Source: Takakia lepidozioides
Taxonomy: Eukaryota > Streptophyta > Takakiopsida > Takakiales > Takakiaceae
NCBI GenBank assembly: GCA_030704615.1
Contig: CM060732.1
Coordinates: 35,569,053-35,633,052 of the forward strand
Length of the DNA stretch: 64,000 bases
Reading direction: 5' to 3'
The notes beneath the pieces were generated by a model. That model ran no database searches. It worked only from the letters and a program-made list of their open reading frames with translations, and was not told the origin of the DNA. The position numbers and the translations under genes were made by a program. Positions 8,641 through 18,230 of this stretch are shown here, one piece after another. How positions within the stretch are numbered: the stretch's first letter is position 1; each line of letters begins with the position of its first letter.

Positions 8641-10260
8641 TGACGAGGCACCTGGCGGAGAAGAGGATTCATGGCGCGCTGACAAGAATATTCGCACGCT
8701 CCCTCGTGGTCCGGTGATGTTGCCCGAGGAGGTCTCGTCGAGCACCGCAAGTCCTGACGATGTCCACCAAGCCCGTATGCATGCAAACTGTGTCTCTGCA
8801 TCATCCAAGGTGGGAGCGCGCTTCCACGCAAGACACATGGAACGGTGCTCCTCTCTGAAATCTGGCGCCACGAGCTTGGTTGTGTACTGCGAAAGGCTCT
8901 GCAGAAAATGGAACCCACAAGATCTCTCCTTGCCTTCCATGGGAACAATGGGGTCTTGCCCGTACACCCTTCGGATGGCAGCCCAATTTGCTTGTGCGTT
9001 GTCCGCCATGAAACCACGGAAATTCGGAGGGGGCAATCCCGTCTTGGCCATCTGTTCGTTTATTCCCTGGCAAAGAAGCATCTCCGATTGTGTGTCCTCT
9101 CCTTTCATCTCACAAATAGCAATTGTCATTAGCATCCTGCAGTGGGTGTCGTAGACATGTGCACCCATTGTCACCCACTGGTGATTTGTAATTCGCTTGA
9201 TATGGTCGAACATGACCCAACTGTTTGACAAGTTCCCACTCGTCATCCTGTCGACTAGTTCGACGCCGCTGCCAGGTCCACACGTGAACATCTTGAATAC
9301 AAAACAACGATCTGCCTCAGTCCCTTGTCCTGGAAACCTACTTCCATTAATGTAGTCATATCCACATCGTCGCTTCACCTCCAGAATGGAGTGCATATCC
9401 GAGCCACGCCCAATTTTCTGTTTGCATGAGACAATGTGGTTTCGGACATTCGGTGAACATACGTGGGACACCGACTCCAGCAATGCCTCCATTTCCTTCT
9501 CGTCGAGAGGAACTCTATCGGAGCCGTCTTCCGACATAATTCTGGCCAATGCCATCTTATGGGCGGCTTGGAGCTGTATCTGTTTGGGTTTGGCACCCGG
9601 TCTCAACTTAACCTCCTCCTGAACGAGCTGCTCTGCTTCGTGGGCAGCCTCCCGCGAGTTCCCCCTCGCCAATTTATGACAATGGGAACCAACGTGTATG
9701 CAAGCTCGGGTGAGGTCAGGGAAACGGTGCAACACATAGAAGTGCTTGGCATTACAAACAGACATGCAGTGTGGTGGTTCTTTGCAATGCGCACACTTAA
9801 ATGTGGAGTTCGGAACCTTCTCCTGAGCTCGAAATGGTTGGTGAGCTGTGCCTATCCAATCGGTCTCGTTCCTTTGACCTCTGGATTTAAAGTGGAAGCA
9901 AGTTGGGGAGAAACACCGCAACGCGCCCGCACAAACAACGTAGCGCACCCGCACACCATCGAGCATCTTCATGCTGGTGGTTTTGGTAACGCACCAAGGA
10001 TGACCGTCATGTTTTCTATCCATATCTGTCAACATTCCGGACGCCCTCGAGTAGTCCGCCCGAGGAGGGAACTCAAAGAAGATATTACCGTCGACGTCGG
10101 CGGGAAGGCAAGTAACCGATTTAATTGCGAACTTGCTGTAGTCCAGCCCGGCCAGCTCGGACCGGTGTCCCTCCAGGTGAAGCCCTCGCAGAATTTCAAG
10201 AATAGATCGAACTGCGGTGCTCGTGCTGGGAATATGACTCCCTTCTCCACTGACGTCCAT
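8614..10260 (-). CDS. MULE-like transposase, N-terminal and catalytic part
   Basis: A 548-residue frame. Residues about 110-175 hold Cys/His groups (CFSPTCFHF, CAHC-x5-C) typical of an N-terminal DNA-binding zinc domain. The RNase H-like core follows, with a likely first Asp in VYDTHC (371), the second in FMADNAQANW (420), and CGFHFL (448-453), matching the MULE C-x2-H insertion. The frame loses similarity after about residue 509 (LAVLDE, near 8735), where the inverted block begins. The rest of the enzyme lies in that block and in the SWIM frame. A close N-terminal copy is at 26769-27044. Upstream sequence at 10290-10763 continues the protein but is broken by stops. Function in transposition is inferred from motifs; this copy is inactive. 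Confidence 0.7.
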   Translation of the reverse strand: MDVSGEGSHIPSTSTAVRSILEILRGLHLEGHRSELAGLDYSKFAIKSVTCLPADVDGNIFFEFPPRADYSRASGMLTDMDRKHDGHPWCVTKTTSMKMLDGVRVRYVVCAGALRCFSPTCFHFKSRGQRNETDWIGTAHQPFRAQEKVPNSTFKCAHCKEPPHCMSVCNAKHFYVLHRFPDLTRACIHVGSHCHKLARGNSREAAHEAEQLVQEEVKLRPGAKPKQIQLQAAHKMALARIMSEDGSDRVPLDEKEMEALLESVSHVCSPNVRNHIVSCKQKIGRGSDMHSILEVKRRCGYDYINGSRFPGQGTEADRCFVFKMFTCGPGSGVELVDRMTSGNLSNSWVMFDHIKRITNHQWVTMGAHVYDTHCRMLMTIAICEMKGEDTQSEMLLCQGINEQMAKTGLPPPNFRGFMADNAQANWAAIRRVYGQDPIVPMEGKERSCGFHFLQSLSQYTTKLVAPDFREEHRSMCLAWKRAPTLDDAETQFACIRAWWTSSGLAVLDETSSGNITGPRGSVRIFLSARHESSSPPGASSSLRLTGRV

Positions 10261-10289
10261 TGAGGACTTGCCTGATCTCTAGGACGACC

Positions 10290-10763
10290 TCGGAACTTCC
10301 ATGACCTCGTCTGAGTCGAACAGGTTGTGAACAACCCGGTTCTCGCTTGTCTTCATGGATGGGTTCGGCTCTGGATTTACTTCGTTGCGGACTTCTCTCT
10401 TTGAGGTAGCCACTCTCTGATTCGCGGATTGTTTCGTGGAAGGCGCCAGGATAGAAGGTGCATTTGGCGGGCAAATGAAGTCCCCAACAGCCCTGTATAT
10501 GACGCTGTCCGATGTGTGGAACTGCCATTCCTGCCATCGCCGAAATCATCGTGGAGCACAACAATACTCTCGACAACAAGGCCGTTAGAATCCTTCCTTT
10601 CCTCCTCCAAAAAAACCGACCCCGGTTTCAGGTAGTATCGAACGCACAGATATTTCTCCATCACCCGGCAGGTGTCCCCTCTGCACGGAAATGAAGCTCT
10701 ATGCTCGTGAGGAGGGCAGTACACTGTAGCGCTCGGGTTTTCTGCCATGGGAGATGTGCACAC
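10290..10763 (-). pseudogene. N-terminal extension of MULE transposase, frameshifted
   Basis: Encodes CTSPMAENPSATVYCPPHEH, then VMEKYLCVRYYLKPGSVFLE and a VVLHDDFGD segment, nearly identical to 27135-27575. In this copy the frame shifts after DDFGD, and a stop lies between this part and the ATG at 10260. The two copies are broken at different places, so the ancestral frame was continuous into the catalytic part. The family of this N-terminal segment was not recognised. Confidence 0.55.
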
Positions 10764-11029
10764 AAGACTGCCAGGATGGCGTGCGGGGAAGCTCCCTGGT
10801 AGAAGGGGGATGCAGCGATGGGAATGAATGCGATGCCGATTTGTCCGAGCGACGAAGCCTGATCCAAATCCAGGGAGCCAACTATCTCAAAAATCCACAG
10901 TCAGAGTATTAATGAACCTTGTCTCCGGAATGCGGCCCTGGTCTTTGCGCAATAACTGCCAACGGTATGCAGTCAGAAAGTGCAGGGCCGTCCGGATGAT
11001 GACGGCTGAAGGGGAGAAGCCGGCACCGT

Positions 11030-11440
11030 GCCGTCACATTACTACCCCCGAATGGAAATTCGGCACCCAATATCCAACAGGGGAAGCCCGGATGAAGTCG
11101 CCTCGGGCGCAGAGGCCGGCGCGTGTGCGACAGAGAACATCCCCTGGACGGAGATTCGGCGCCGAATTTCCATCCGGGCCCCCCAAAGGGAGTCGTGTCG
11201 GGGGGTCAGGCCGAAAACAGGCCGGCATAAAAACATCCCCAGATGGAAAAACGGCGCCGTATTTCCATCCGGGGCGGTTCGGATGCAGTCGGGAAGGGGG
11301 GAGAGGTCGGCACCTGGCCGTCATATTTCAACCCCCGGACGGAAATTCGGCAACGAATATCCGACAGAGCGGCGGAGAGGCCGGCACCTCTCCGACAGAG
11401 ACCATCCCCCGGATGGAAATTCGGCGCCGAATTTCCATCC
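11030..11440. repeat. GGCGCC array with about 95-bp unit, MULE copy 1
   Basis: About four units of a G/C-rich repeat (CCGGATGAAGTCG, GAGAGGCCG, ACATCCCC) around an ATTCGGCGCCGAATTTCC-type palindrome. The same unit builds the array of the second MULE copy at 28405-29445. Confidence 0.85.
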
Positions 11441-11930
11441 TGCAGGTAATTCGAATCCCGGATGGATGGAGATCCGGCGCCGAATTTCCATCCAGCAGGT
11501 AAGTGGAATCCCGGATGGATCGAAATTCGGCGCCGAATTTCCATCCTGCAGGTAATTCGAATCCCGGATGGATCGAAATTCGGCGCAGAATTTCCATCCT
11601 GCAGGTAATTCGAATCCCGGATGAATGGAAATTCGGCGCCGAATTTCCATCCAGCAGGTAAGTGGAATCCCGGATGGATCGAAATTCGGCGCCGAATTTC
11701 CATCCTGCAGGTAATTCGAATGGAAATTCGGCGCCAAATTTCCATCCAGCAGGTAAGTGGAATCCCGGATGGATCGAAATTCGGCGCCGAATTTCCATCC
11801 TGCAGGTAATTCGAATCCCGGATGAATGGAAATTCGGCGCCGAATTTCCATCCTGCAGGTAAGTCGGATCGCTGGCGTATGGATATTCGGCGCCGAATTT
11901 CCATTCGCCAGGTATTTCATCGCTCAGAAT
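11441..11930. repeat. Short palindromic array, about 53-bp period
   Basis: GGCGCC-centred palindromes (AAATTCGGCGCCGAATTT) alternate with TGCAGGTAATTCGAATCCCG linkers, spaced 53-54 bp (for example 11475, 11529, 11582, 11635). Frames on both strands across it are low-complexity artefacts. Confidence 0.9.
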
Positions 11931-12090
11931 TACCTTCGTGCACGTAATTCTCATCTGGGAATTACCTTCCTGCAGGTAATTCCTATAGATGAAGGTAGGA
12001 AGGTAATTCCTCGTTCAGAATTACCTGCACGAAGGTAATTCCCAGATGAGAATTACCTGCAGGAAGGTAATTCTCATCTGGGAATTACCT
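11931..12090. repeat. Inverted repeats of GAATTACCT units
   Basis: Dense forward and reverse copies of GAATTACCT(T/G)C and GCAGGTAATTC with a near-palindromic centre around 12000. It joins two GGCGCC arrays whose linkers run in opposite directions, so this looks like the symmetry axis of the repeat cluster. Confidence 0.75.
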
Positions 12091-12720
12091 GCAGGATGGA
12101 AATTCGGTGCCGAATTTCCATCCATCCGGGATTCCACTTACCTGCCGAATGGAAATTCGGCGCCGAATTTCCATCCATCCGGGATTCCAATTACATGCCG
12201 GATGGAAATTCGGCGCCGGATCTCCATCCATCCGCTCTCCGCCCAACCTTGCGGATGGAAAGCCTACCTGCGCGGATGGAAATCCGGCGCCGTATTTCCA
12301 TCCGCGCGCTTCTGAATTACCTTTGTGAGGGATATTTGGCGCGCCGCCCTACCTGCGCGGATGGAAATTCGGCGCCGGATTTCCATCCGCGCGCTTCCGA
12401 ATTACCTGCGTGAGGGAAATTTGGCGCGCCGCCCTACCTGCGCGGATGGAAATCCGGCGCCGGATTTCCATCCACGCGCTTCTGAATTACCTTTGTGAGG
12501 GATATTTGGCGCGCCGCCCTACTTGCGCGGATTGAAATTCGGCGCCGGATTTCCATCCGCGCGCTTCCGAATTACCTGCGTGAGGAAAATTTGGCGCGCC
12601 ACCCTACCTGCGCGGATGGGAATTCGGCGCTGAATTTCCATCCTGCTGCGCTCCGAATTACCTGCAGGATGGAAATCCGGCGCCGGAATTCCATCGTTCA
12701 GCGCTCCGAATTACCTCTAC
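12091..12720. repeat. GGCGCC/GGCGCGCC array, about 85-bp period
   Basis: Units combine GGATGGAAATTCGGCGCC with TTTCCATCCGCGCG, GAATTACCT and TTTGGCGCGCCGCCCTACC. It ends where the plus-strand gene begins. Confidence 0.85.
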
Positions 12721-12869
12721 GTTGGAAATTCCGGAACTGTTTACGTCGATTTTCATCCGACATGGAGGGCTTCATCCGACATTTAATTGCGCAGTTGGGC
12801 AATAAATGTCGACCGCCGTCGGTTATCATTCGGGCTGGTGACGCATGGCTTCCTGGACAGGTACCCTAA

Positions 12870-13126
12870 ATCTCATGCTAATCTTGGCTTAACATGCTAT
12901 TCGAGGCATGTACCCCAAAAAAGGAGATCTTTTTGGCTAGGACTTATGCCGCCTGAAGGGCGTGGCTCTCCTGAGAGAGACCTCACATCCAGACCGCGGC
13001 GGAAGTTGAAAGCTCTGTACTACGGACGACGGCCAATCTCTCGCATGGCCAAACTGAAGCTCCAGCAGGAGATTCCAGTGTCTTGCTCACAACCCGCGCC
13101 AACTGAAGCCGAGTACTCTCAGGCAA
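12870..13126 (+). CDS. Possible 5' exon of the MULE-borne plus-strand gene
   Basis: A basic frame with RHVPQKRRSFWLG, RDLTSRPRRKLKALYYGRR and AKLKLQQEIP, ending at a CTCAG/GC boundary. Composition differs from the arrays before it and the T-rich intron-like sequence after it (13130-13480). No domain recognised, and the link to the next exon is unproven. Confidence 0.35.
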
Positions 13127-13481
13127 GCCACTTCTGCTTTCGGTTTGTTCGATTTCTTTTTTGCTTTCGCTTTGTTACCTCGCTTTGTTTTTGCATCTTC
13201 ATCCTGGCTTCGCTGGATGAGTGAACTTTAGATAGTTGAGTGAACCTTAGATTGTTTGCAATGCGTGTGCAAATCCGGCAGCTCTGGAGAAAACTGCTTG
13301 TGCATGTCATTCTCAGGCAATGGTTGCATTTGTTTTCATTGTTGTTGCATGGCTCTCCATACTTCCTAAACTTGTTATGTTTTCATTTTTGCTACACGAT
13401 TGTTGCTATGGTGGTTGTGCTGCTCGTTGCGATGCTGGTTTTTGCACCGATGTTGGTTTTCACGATTTTTGGGAATGACAG

Positions 13482-14007
13482 AGTGACGACGAGCCCAGCA
13501 CGCTGGTGGTATCATCGACAGCTCCAACTCATCGCATGTTTGAATCGCCCAACTTGGGGCGAGAGGGCAAACTTAAACCTTTTGTTGGTGGACGGGAGGA
13601 CTTGCAACGAGAGTACGACAGAATAGGCATTGGGGAGGTTGGTGCAGGCGGCATGGCAGGTGAAGGGCGTGAGGACATGAGGACAGCAGATCCGACAATG
13701 GAGGTTGTTCATGCACATGCAGTAGGGCCCGCCCACGCAAAGAAAAAGAAGAAAGCTAAGCACATGCAATCCCCGGCGAATGAGGACGACCGGTGACAAC
13801 GAATGCGCAAGAGCAGCTGGACACACAAGCACATCAGTTCAAGATGGAGATATCTCCTGCAGCAGAGAGCCTACGTGACTATGTGACGAGGTACTTTCTG
13901 CTCTACAAAACCAACCTATTTTTTCGGGAGATAGCAGATGCTCGCCGGAGCCACGAGTTCACCGACCAGCCGAACGCGGACAAAGCAGCAATGCGCCTTC
14001 TGTACAG
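13482..14007 (+). CDS. Methyltransferase gene, 5' exon region
   Basis: From an acceptor (ATGACAG) a frame reads SDDEPSTLVVSSTAPTHRMF and later a Lys run (HAKKKKKAKH). From 13793 a second frame reads AAESLRDYVTRYFLLYK and ends LLYR at a CAG/GTACAT donor. Splicing to 15061 keeps the frame (R-Y-C-K-L). Whether the two frames are joined by a small intron or a shift near 13795 is unclear. Confidence 0.45.
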
Positions 14008-17000
14008 GTACATACGCGCTGCCTTTCTTTCAAGTCCTGGCATTTCAGGATGTTAGAGGCCTCAAGTGGTGTTAGGGAAAATGGTGCCGAATTTCCAGTC
14101 AGGGCTCCGAAAATGGCTAAGTCCCTAGACTGGATGGCCCGGAACTGGAAATTCGGCGCCATTTTCCAGTTCCAGGCCCTATTGCCGTTCAGGGACTTAG
14201 CCATTTTCGGGCTAAGTCCGTAGACTGGCTGGCCCTGAAGTGGAAATTTGGCCAGTTCTAGGCCCTATTGCCGTCCAAGGACTTAGCCATTTTCGGGCTA
14301 AGTCCCTACGGTGGCTGGCCCTGAAGTGGAAATTCGGCGCCGTTTTCCAGTTCTAGGCCCTATTGCCGTCCAGGGACTTAGCCATTTTCGGGTTAAGTCC
14401 GTAGACTGGCTGGCCCTGAAGTGGAAATTCGGCGCCGTTTTCCAATTCTAGGCCCTATTGCCGTCCAGGGACTTAGCCATTTTCGGGCTGTCCCTAGGGT
14501 GGCTGGCCCGGAACTGGAAATTCGGCGCCGTTTTCCAGTTCTAGGTCCTATTGCCGTCCAGGGACTTAGCCATTTTCGGGCTAAGTCCCTAGACTGGCTG
14601 GCCCTGAAGTGGAAATTCGGCGCCATTTTCCAGTTGTAGGCCCTATTGCCGTTCAGGGACTTAGCCATTTTCGGGCTAAGTCCGTAGGGTGGCTGGCCCC
14701 GAAGTGGAAATTCGGCGCCATTTTCCAGTTCTAGGCCCTATTGCCGTTCAGGGACTTAGCCATTTCCGGGCTAAGTCCGTAGGGTGGCTGGCCCTGAACT
14801 GGAAATTCGGCGCCATTTTTCCAGTTCTAGGCCCTATTGCGGTTCTGGGACTTAGCCATCTTCGGGCCAAACCGGGAAAAATGGCGCCGAATTTCCAGTT
14901 CAGGGCTCCCAAGATGGCTAAGTCCCTACGGTGGCAGTCACCGAAAACCGAAATTCGGCGCCATTTTTCCATTTCTAGGCCCATTCACATCTGCCCCAAC
15001 CTGGGAAAATGGTGCCGAATATGCATTTCAGGGACCTCATTGTGTTTTTCATGAATGCAGGTACTGCAAGTTATCCCTTTTGGAGAAAGGTCATCTGTCT
15101 TTCGAGCCACCATTCTTCCTGGCATGGAGGAACCCTGGGGCTGACTCCATGTACACTGACGATATTGTGAAGGAGTGGCATCTGGAACATTTCCGTGATT
15201 GCCCTTGGTATGTGGACCTTCCGCCCGGCTCGCTCGACCCATCCGAGTTTCAATTGAAGCTGGATGCTGAATTCCGACGAAACCGGGCTCCGCTGCCTCC
15301 GTTGGGTGCAAAAGAGGCAAAAGCGCTTGCGAACTCCAGGAAAGCGGCAGAGCTTGCTCAGGCAGGAATTCAAGAGAAATTGCATGAGAAGAGTAAAGGT
15401 CAAAGGAAAAGGACAAGGAAACAGGTGACTGCAGCAACACCCAAAAAGAAGAAAACCATCGGGGCATCGGAGGAGGCGCAGGAGGGGACCCAAGAGAGTG
15501 ACTCGGACGACGACTTTGTTCAAGGTCCTGCGACTGCTGTTGCTCCTACCCAGTCACTGGTCGTCCGGGTTCCCAAGTCAGTTCGGAGTGGGACTGGCTC
15601 TGCCAAGAAGTTGGCATTTGAGGGCGAGCCTACACGGCGGTATTCGGCGGTGACGTTTACGCACAGGCCAAAGCTAGAACCTCCAACCATCATCCAATGC
15701 GTCAATGAGAGCTTCCTTGACGCTCTCGCTGCCAGGGCGAAGAAGGTGGCACACAACAAGTCTCTGGCGGAGCGGAAGGGGAAAGCCAAGAAAAGGGCTG
15801 GCGGTACAGAGCCTAAAGACACCCCTGGTTTTGAAGCCATGATGGAATTCTTCACGGCTGTGAGCACGAATTGCAAGAGCACTCGGGGGGGGGTTGAGGT
15901 GGAGAGAGCTTGCGACATGATTCTCCTCGACATTCCAGATGGGGAGCTGCTGGAGGGCCTGGATGGTGCCCACCTGGAACAGGTTTACTGAGGACTACTG
16001 GAAAGCCGGGTTTGGGCTGGCGGGGATGCTTCTGGATGACGGTGGATGTGTGGTTGTCCTTGCCACGAGAGGGAAGACCACAGAGAATGCGGTGGCAAGG
16101 TGAACACCGAAAAGTGTCACCCCGGTCCTCCTCAGAAAATGGTTCTGCATCAGTACGCAGGGGTTGCGAACAGAGGGCCAAAGTGTAAGTTATCAATCTA
16201 TTGCATTCACTTCATATTGTGGTGTATGTTAAGTAGACCCTGGAATTGATCCCTTCTTTGTTGGATGTGCAGACGTTGGTGTTTGAGGCATATTGCTTTG
16301 TGAAGAGAGGGTCTACGTTCAAATTCCGCAATGACGGTCGTCTTGTTGATGCCGCTGTGGACCCTGTAACCTACGATGTCCTCTACAACTATGTGCCCCA
16401 CTCTAGTATGCCGAAGGACACAAAGACAGGCAAACCGTGGCGGTACAGCCGGACCCGGAGCCTTGCTTTCATCCAAACCCTCATGGAGACGTGCTCGGAT
16501 GTCCAAGGGCGGATTCTGGACCTCACATGCGGCACGGGTAAGCCTTCACGTGCTCAGTTTGTCCCCTGGCCCGATTGCAATTGCATGCCGCAAGCTATTA
16601 ACCGCCCGCTTTGTTCCTCAGGTGCTTCAATGTGGGCAAGGACGTTGTCCGACAGGTATGTGTTCGCCTTCGAGCCAGATACTGCCCTCCACAACTCGGA
16701 ACTTGCAGCGGCTGAACGTCTGCCGAAAGAGGAAGAGGCATCCTCGGAGGATGAGGAAAAATCCGAAAAGGAGCAGGGGGAGGAAGTTGGGATCGAGGCC
16801 GAGGAGCCCCGGTTTACGAGTGAGTGGTGGCATTGTAAGTTGCCTCCAGATTTCATGAGGCACCTCCCTCCGCTCTCTTATTTCATTGAAAACCCTTTCT
16901 GGTTGTGCTGGTATTGACATTCTTGAAGTGGATTTGTTCTTACTGTAGGATGCCAAGTACTGCCGGAGGGACGTCTACACCGGAGTCCATGGGCAGGAGG

Positions 17001-17408
17001 AACGTGCCTTTTTTTGCCAGGGGGGATTTCATGCCTAGTCCAGAAATGGAGTACATCCTTCCTACTTATGCTGCCCGGCTTGCTTCGGTGTCCATTCGGA
17101 GGTGTTCCGAACGTAGTCGTGTACAGCAGATTTTAGACGAGGCAAGCCTCAAGAAAATGAAGATGAGGGAGGAGGCAGCAGCTATTAGAGCCCGTCGGGC
17201 TCGTAGATTTGTGTTGGATTCTGCTGAGGAAAGTGGGGGAGAAGACGCAGAAGATTCCCAGGAGGTGAGGTGGACAGTCCCCCAAGGAGAGGACGGGATT
17301 TTTGAGAGGCATAGTGGAACTGATGCATCACAGAGCTCGGAGGATGAGGGGGATGAGGGGGATGAGGAAGAAGGTGGGGCAAGTTCCTCGGAGGGTGTAG
17401 GAGAGTAG
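13482..17408 (+). CDS. Permuted (beta-class-like) DNA methyltransferase gene in a MULE
   Basis: A multi-exon gene transcribed away from the transposase. Proposed exons are about 13482-14007, 15061-16099, 16273-16537, 16622-16834 and 16949-17408. In protein order there is a Ser/Lys-rich acidic middle part, then DMILLDIPDGEL (about 15915-15950, place of a DPPY-type motif IV) and DYWKAGFGLAGMLLDDGGCV. Much later come GKPWRYSRTRSLAFIQ and ILDLTCGTG (SAM-binding motif I), spliced to ASMWARTLSDRYVFAFEPD. Catalytic motif before SAM motif, with a KP-x-R-S/L-I lead-in, is the order of beta-class N4-cytosine/N6-adenine DNA methyltransferases. Frame changes near 15975 and in the last exon mean this copy may be broken. 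A UTP- or RNA-type methyltransferase cannot be excluded. Host capture versus element gene is open. Confidence 0.5.
14080..15010. repeat. GGCGCC array inside an intron, 95-bp period
   Basis: About nine units with GGCGCC at 14155, 14336, 14431, 14524, 14619, 14714 and 14809, so 93-95 bp apart. Units contain TGGAAATTCGGCGCC, CCAGTTCTAGGCCCTATTGC and GGGACTTAGCCATTTTCGG. The array fills the proposed intron 14008-15060, flanked by a good donor and acceptor. Confidence 0.9.
15061..16099 (+). CDS. Methyltransferase gene, large central exon
   Basis: Starts at an acceptor (TGCAG). It encodes a structured part (FEPPFFLAWRNPGADSMYTD, CPWYVDLPPGSLDPSEF), a long charged Lys/Glu/Ser linker with KKKK, and then DMILLDIPDGEL. 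The frame must shift by one base near 15960-15985 to continue with RFTEDYWKAGFGLAGML and GGCVVVLATRGKT. It ends at an AAG/GTGAAC donor. The shift could be a mutation, a sequencing error or an unrecognised splice. Confidence 0.5.
16273..16834 (+). CDS. Methyltransferase gene, SAM-binding exons
   Basis: Two exons (16273-16537 and 16622-16834) join in frame across an 84-bp GT-AG intron that splits the motif DLTCGTG/ASMW. Upstream lie VFEAYCFVKRGSTFKF and VTYDVLYNYVPHSSMPKD, possibly the target-recognition part. Downstream is an acidic tail (EEEASSEDEEKSEKEQ). Confidence 0.55.
16949..17408 (+). CDS. Methyltransferase gene, possible last exon with acidic tail
   Basis: Follows an acceptor (TTACTGTAG). 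Two frames are plausible: YCRRDVYTGVHGQEERAFF at first, then, after a T7/G6 run, PEMEYILPTYAARLASVSIR and an Asp/Glu-rich end finishing at 17408. A direct splice from 16834 would create an early TGA, so this exon may be out of frame in this copy. Confidence 0.4.
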
Positions 17409-17471
17409 TGCCCATTCCGGCTATGACAGTTAGAACACACTTGTATAGACGTGGCTTGCCACAAAATTTGC

Positions 17472-17477
17472 AATAAA
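17472..17477 (+). terminator. Polyadenylation signal AATAAA
   Basis: Sixty-four bases after the last stop of the plus-strand gene and inside the MULE. Confidence 0.5.
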
Positions 17478-17594
17478 ATGTTGCATTTCAAGTCCACTGG
17501 TGCCACATTCCAACTTCACATGACCTTATTTCCGTGCCTCCTAACCCTATTTCCGTGGACTCACAATGGTCTGCTCATGTTTTTTTTTTTTTTC

Positions 17595-17631
17595 CGCTCA
17601 TGCTCATGCCGCTCATGAAATAGCAGCCCCC
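17595..17631 (-). repeat. Right terminal inverted repeat of the MULE-like element
   Basis: Read inward on the minus strand: GGGGGCTGCTATTTCATG, then GAGCGGCATGAGCATGAGC. A T-run of about 15 (17580-17593) lies just inside it. Confidence 0.85.
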
Positions 17632-17639
17632 TACGATAG
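17632..17639 (+). repeat. Target site duplication TACGATAG (right)
   Basis: Matches 6330-6337 exactly. Confidence 0.93.
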
Positions 17640-18003
17640 TGCATGCCATAAACTCCCTTTCGAGTAGCGCATGTGAGATCTGCATCTAAGTTGTTCCTAG
17701 TGTGCCTATTCTCTTGCAAAACAGAGATAGGGTTTTATTCTCCTGTGCATCCAGTGAAATAGTTCTCATACGCACTTTTGCCTCTTGCATAGGTTTGCAG
17801 TTGTATTTCAGGACACCTCGCATACTTCTATTCTAGTTTCATGTCTATCAGGATCGCTCCTTTCAGGTTTGATTCACAGGATCTGAAATTTTTCCAGGGA
17901 TGCATAACTGGTCCCTCTAAAACTTGTTTGCACGTATTGTGTTTATCTTGCACCCGGTGAATCCGCGTTGTACTGCTACATTTGTTTCGACAATTTCTGT
18001 GAA
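17632..18003 (+). mobile_element. PLE family A copy A3, second part with 3' end
   Basis: Continues A3 after the MULE and runs to the family A 3' end (TTTCTGTGAA at 18003). A decayed telomere unit (TCATAAA, 18004-18010) follows, then the next family A copy in the same orientation. The GGTCCCTCTAAAACTTG motif and the CACCCGGTG palindrome half are present. Confidence 0.8.
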
Positions 18004-18010
18004 TCATAAA

Positions 18011-18230
18011 CTTTCTTACAGTGTTAGCTGCAACTCATCTTTAATCGCCTTCACGTAATGGAGGTAGATCTTCATTCTTTGACCAAGCTGCTCATTCATT
18101 TGATGAGGCAACAATACGAAGACCGAGCCGTGTTTCTTCTTGGAGATCGGAAGGTGGGGATCGTGGTTGGACACGTTTATGACAACACAGCTGCAGGCTT
18201 TAGCAAGACGATGGTCTACGTGTGCAAAGC
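18011..18230 (+). mobile_element. PLE family A copy A4, 5' part
   Basis: Begins CTTTCTTACAGTGTTAGCTG right after the decayed telomere unit and holds the conserved leader frame (18058-18252: HLMRQQYEDRAVFLLG, KVGIVVGHV). At about 18231 it switches to family E 3' sequence. Confidence 0.7.

Larger units (their letters stand above)
6338..17631. mobile_element. MULE-like DNA transposon carrying a methyltransferase-like gene
   Basis: An 11,294-bp insertion in PLE-A copy A3 with 8-bp target duplications (TACGATAG) and imperfect terminal inverted repeats sharing TGCTATTTCATGAGC. Left to right it holds a GGCGCC repeat array, a minus-strand SWIM/transposase gene broken by inversion, a 1.7-kb cluster of palindromic arrays and a plus-strand multi-exon gene with permuted DNA methyltransferase motifs. 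One intron of that gene is filled with a further GGCGCC array. Target size and transposase motifs (Asp residues, CGFH, TTN-AES, SWIM finger) point to the Mutator superfamily. A deleted relative lies at 26700-29720. Whether the methyltransferase belongs to the element's own life cycle or was captured from the host cannot be decided here. Confidence 0.85.

Noticed and set aside
8279-9154. The whole 291-residue plus-strand frame as one gene
   Set aside because: Only the part up to about 8640 looks like transposase; the rest is the antisense of the catalytic core.
11042-11954. Several long overlapping frames on both strands
   Set aside because: They follow the period of the GGCGCC arrays and consist of the same short peptide repeated (for example RRRISIHPGF).
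6338-17631. Assignment to the KDZ (Zisupton-type) superfamily because of the 8-bp duplication
   Set aside because: The transposase shows MULE features (CGFH insertion, TTN-AES, C-terminal SWIM) and none of the KDZ landmarks I know.
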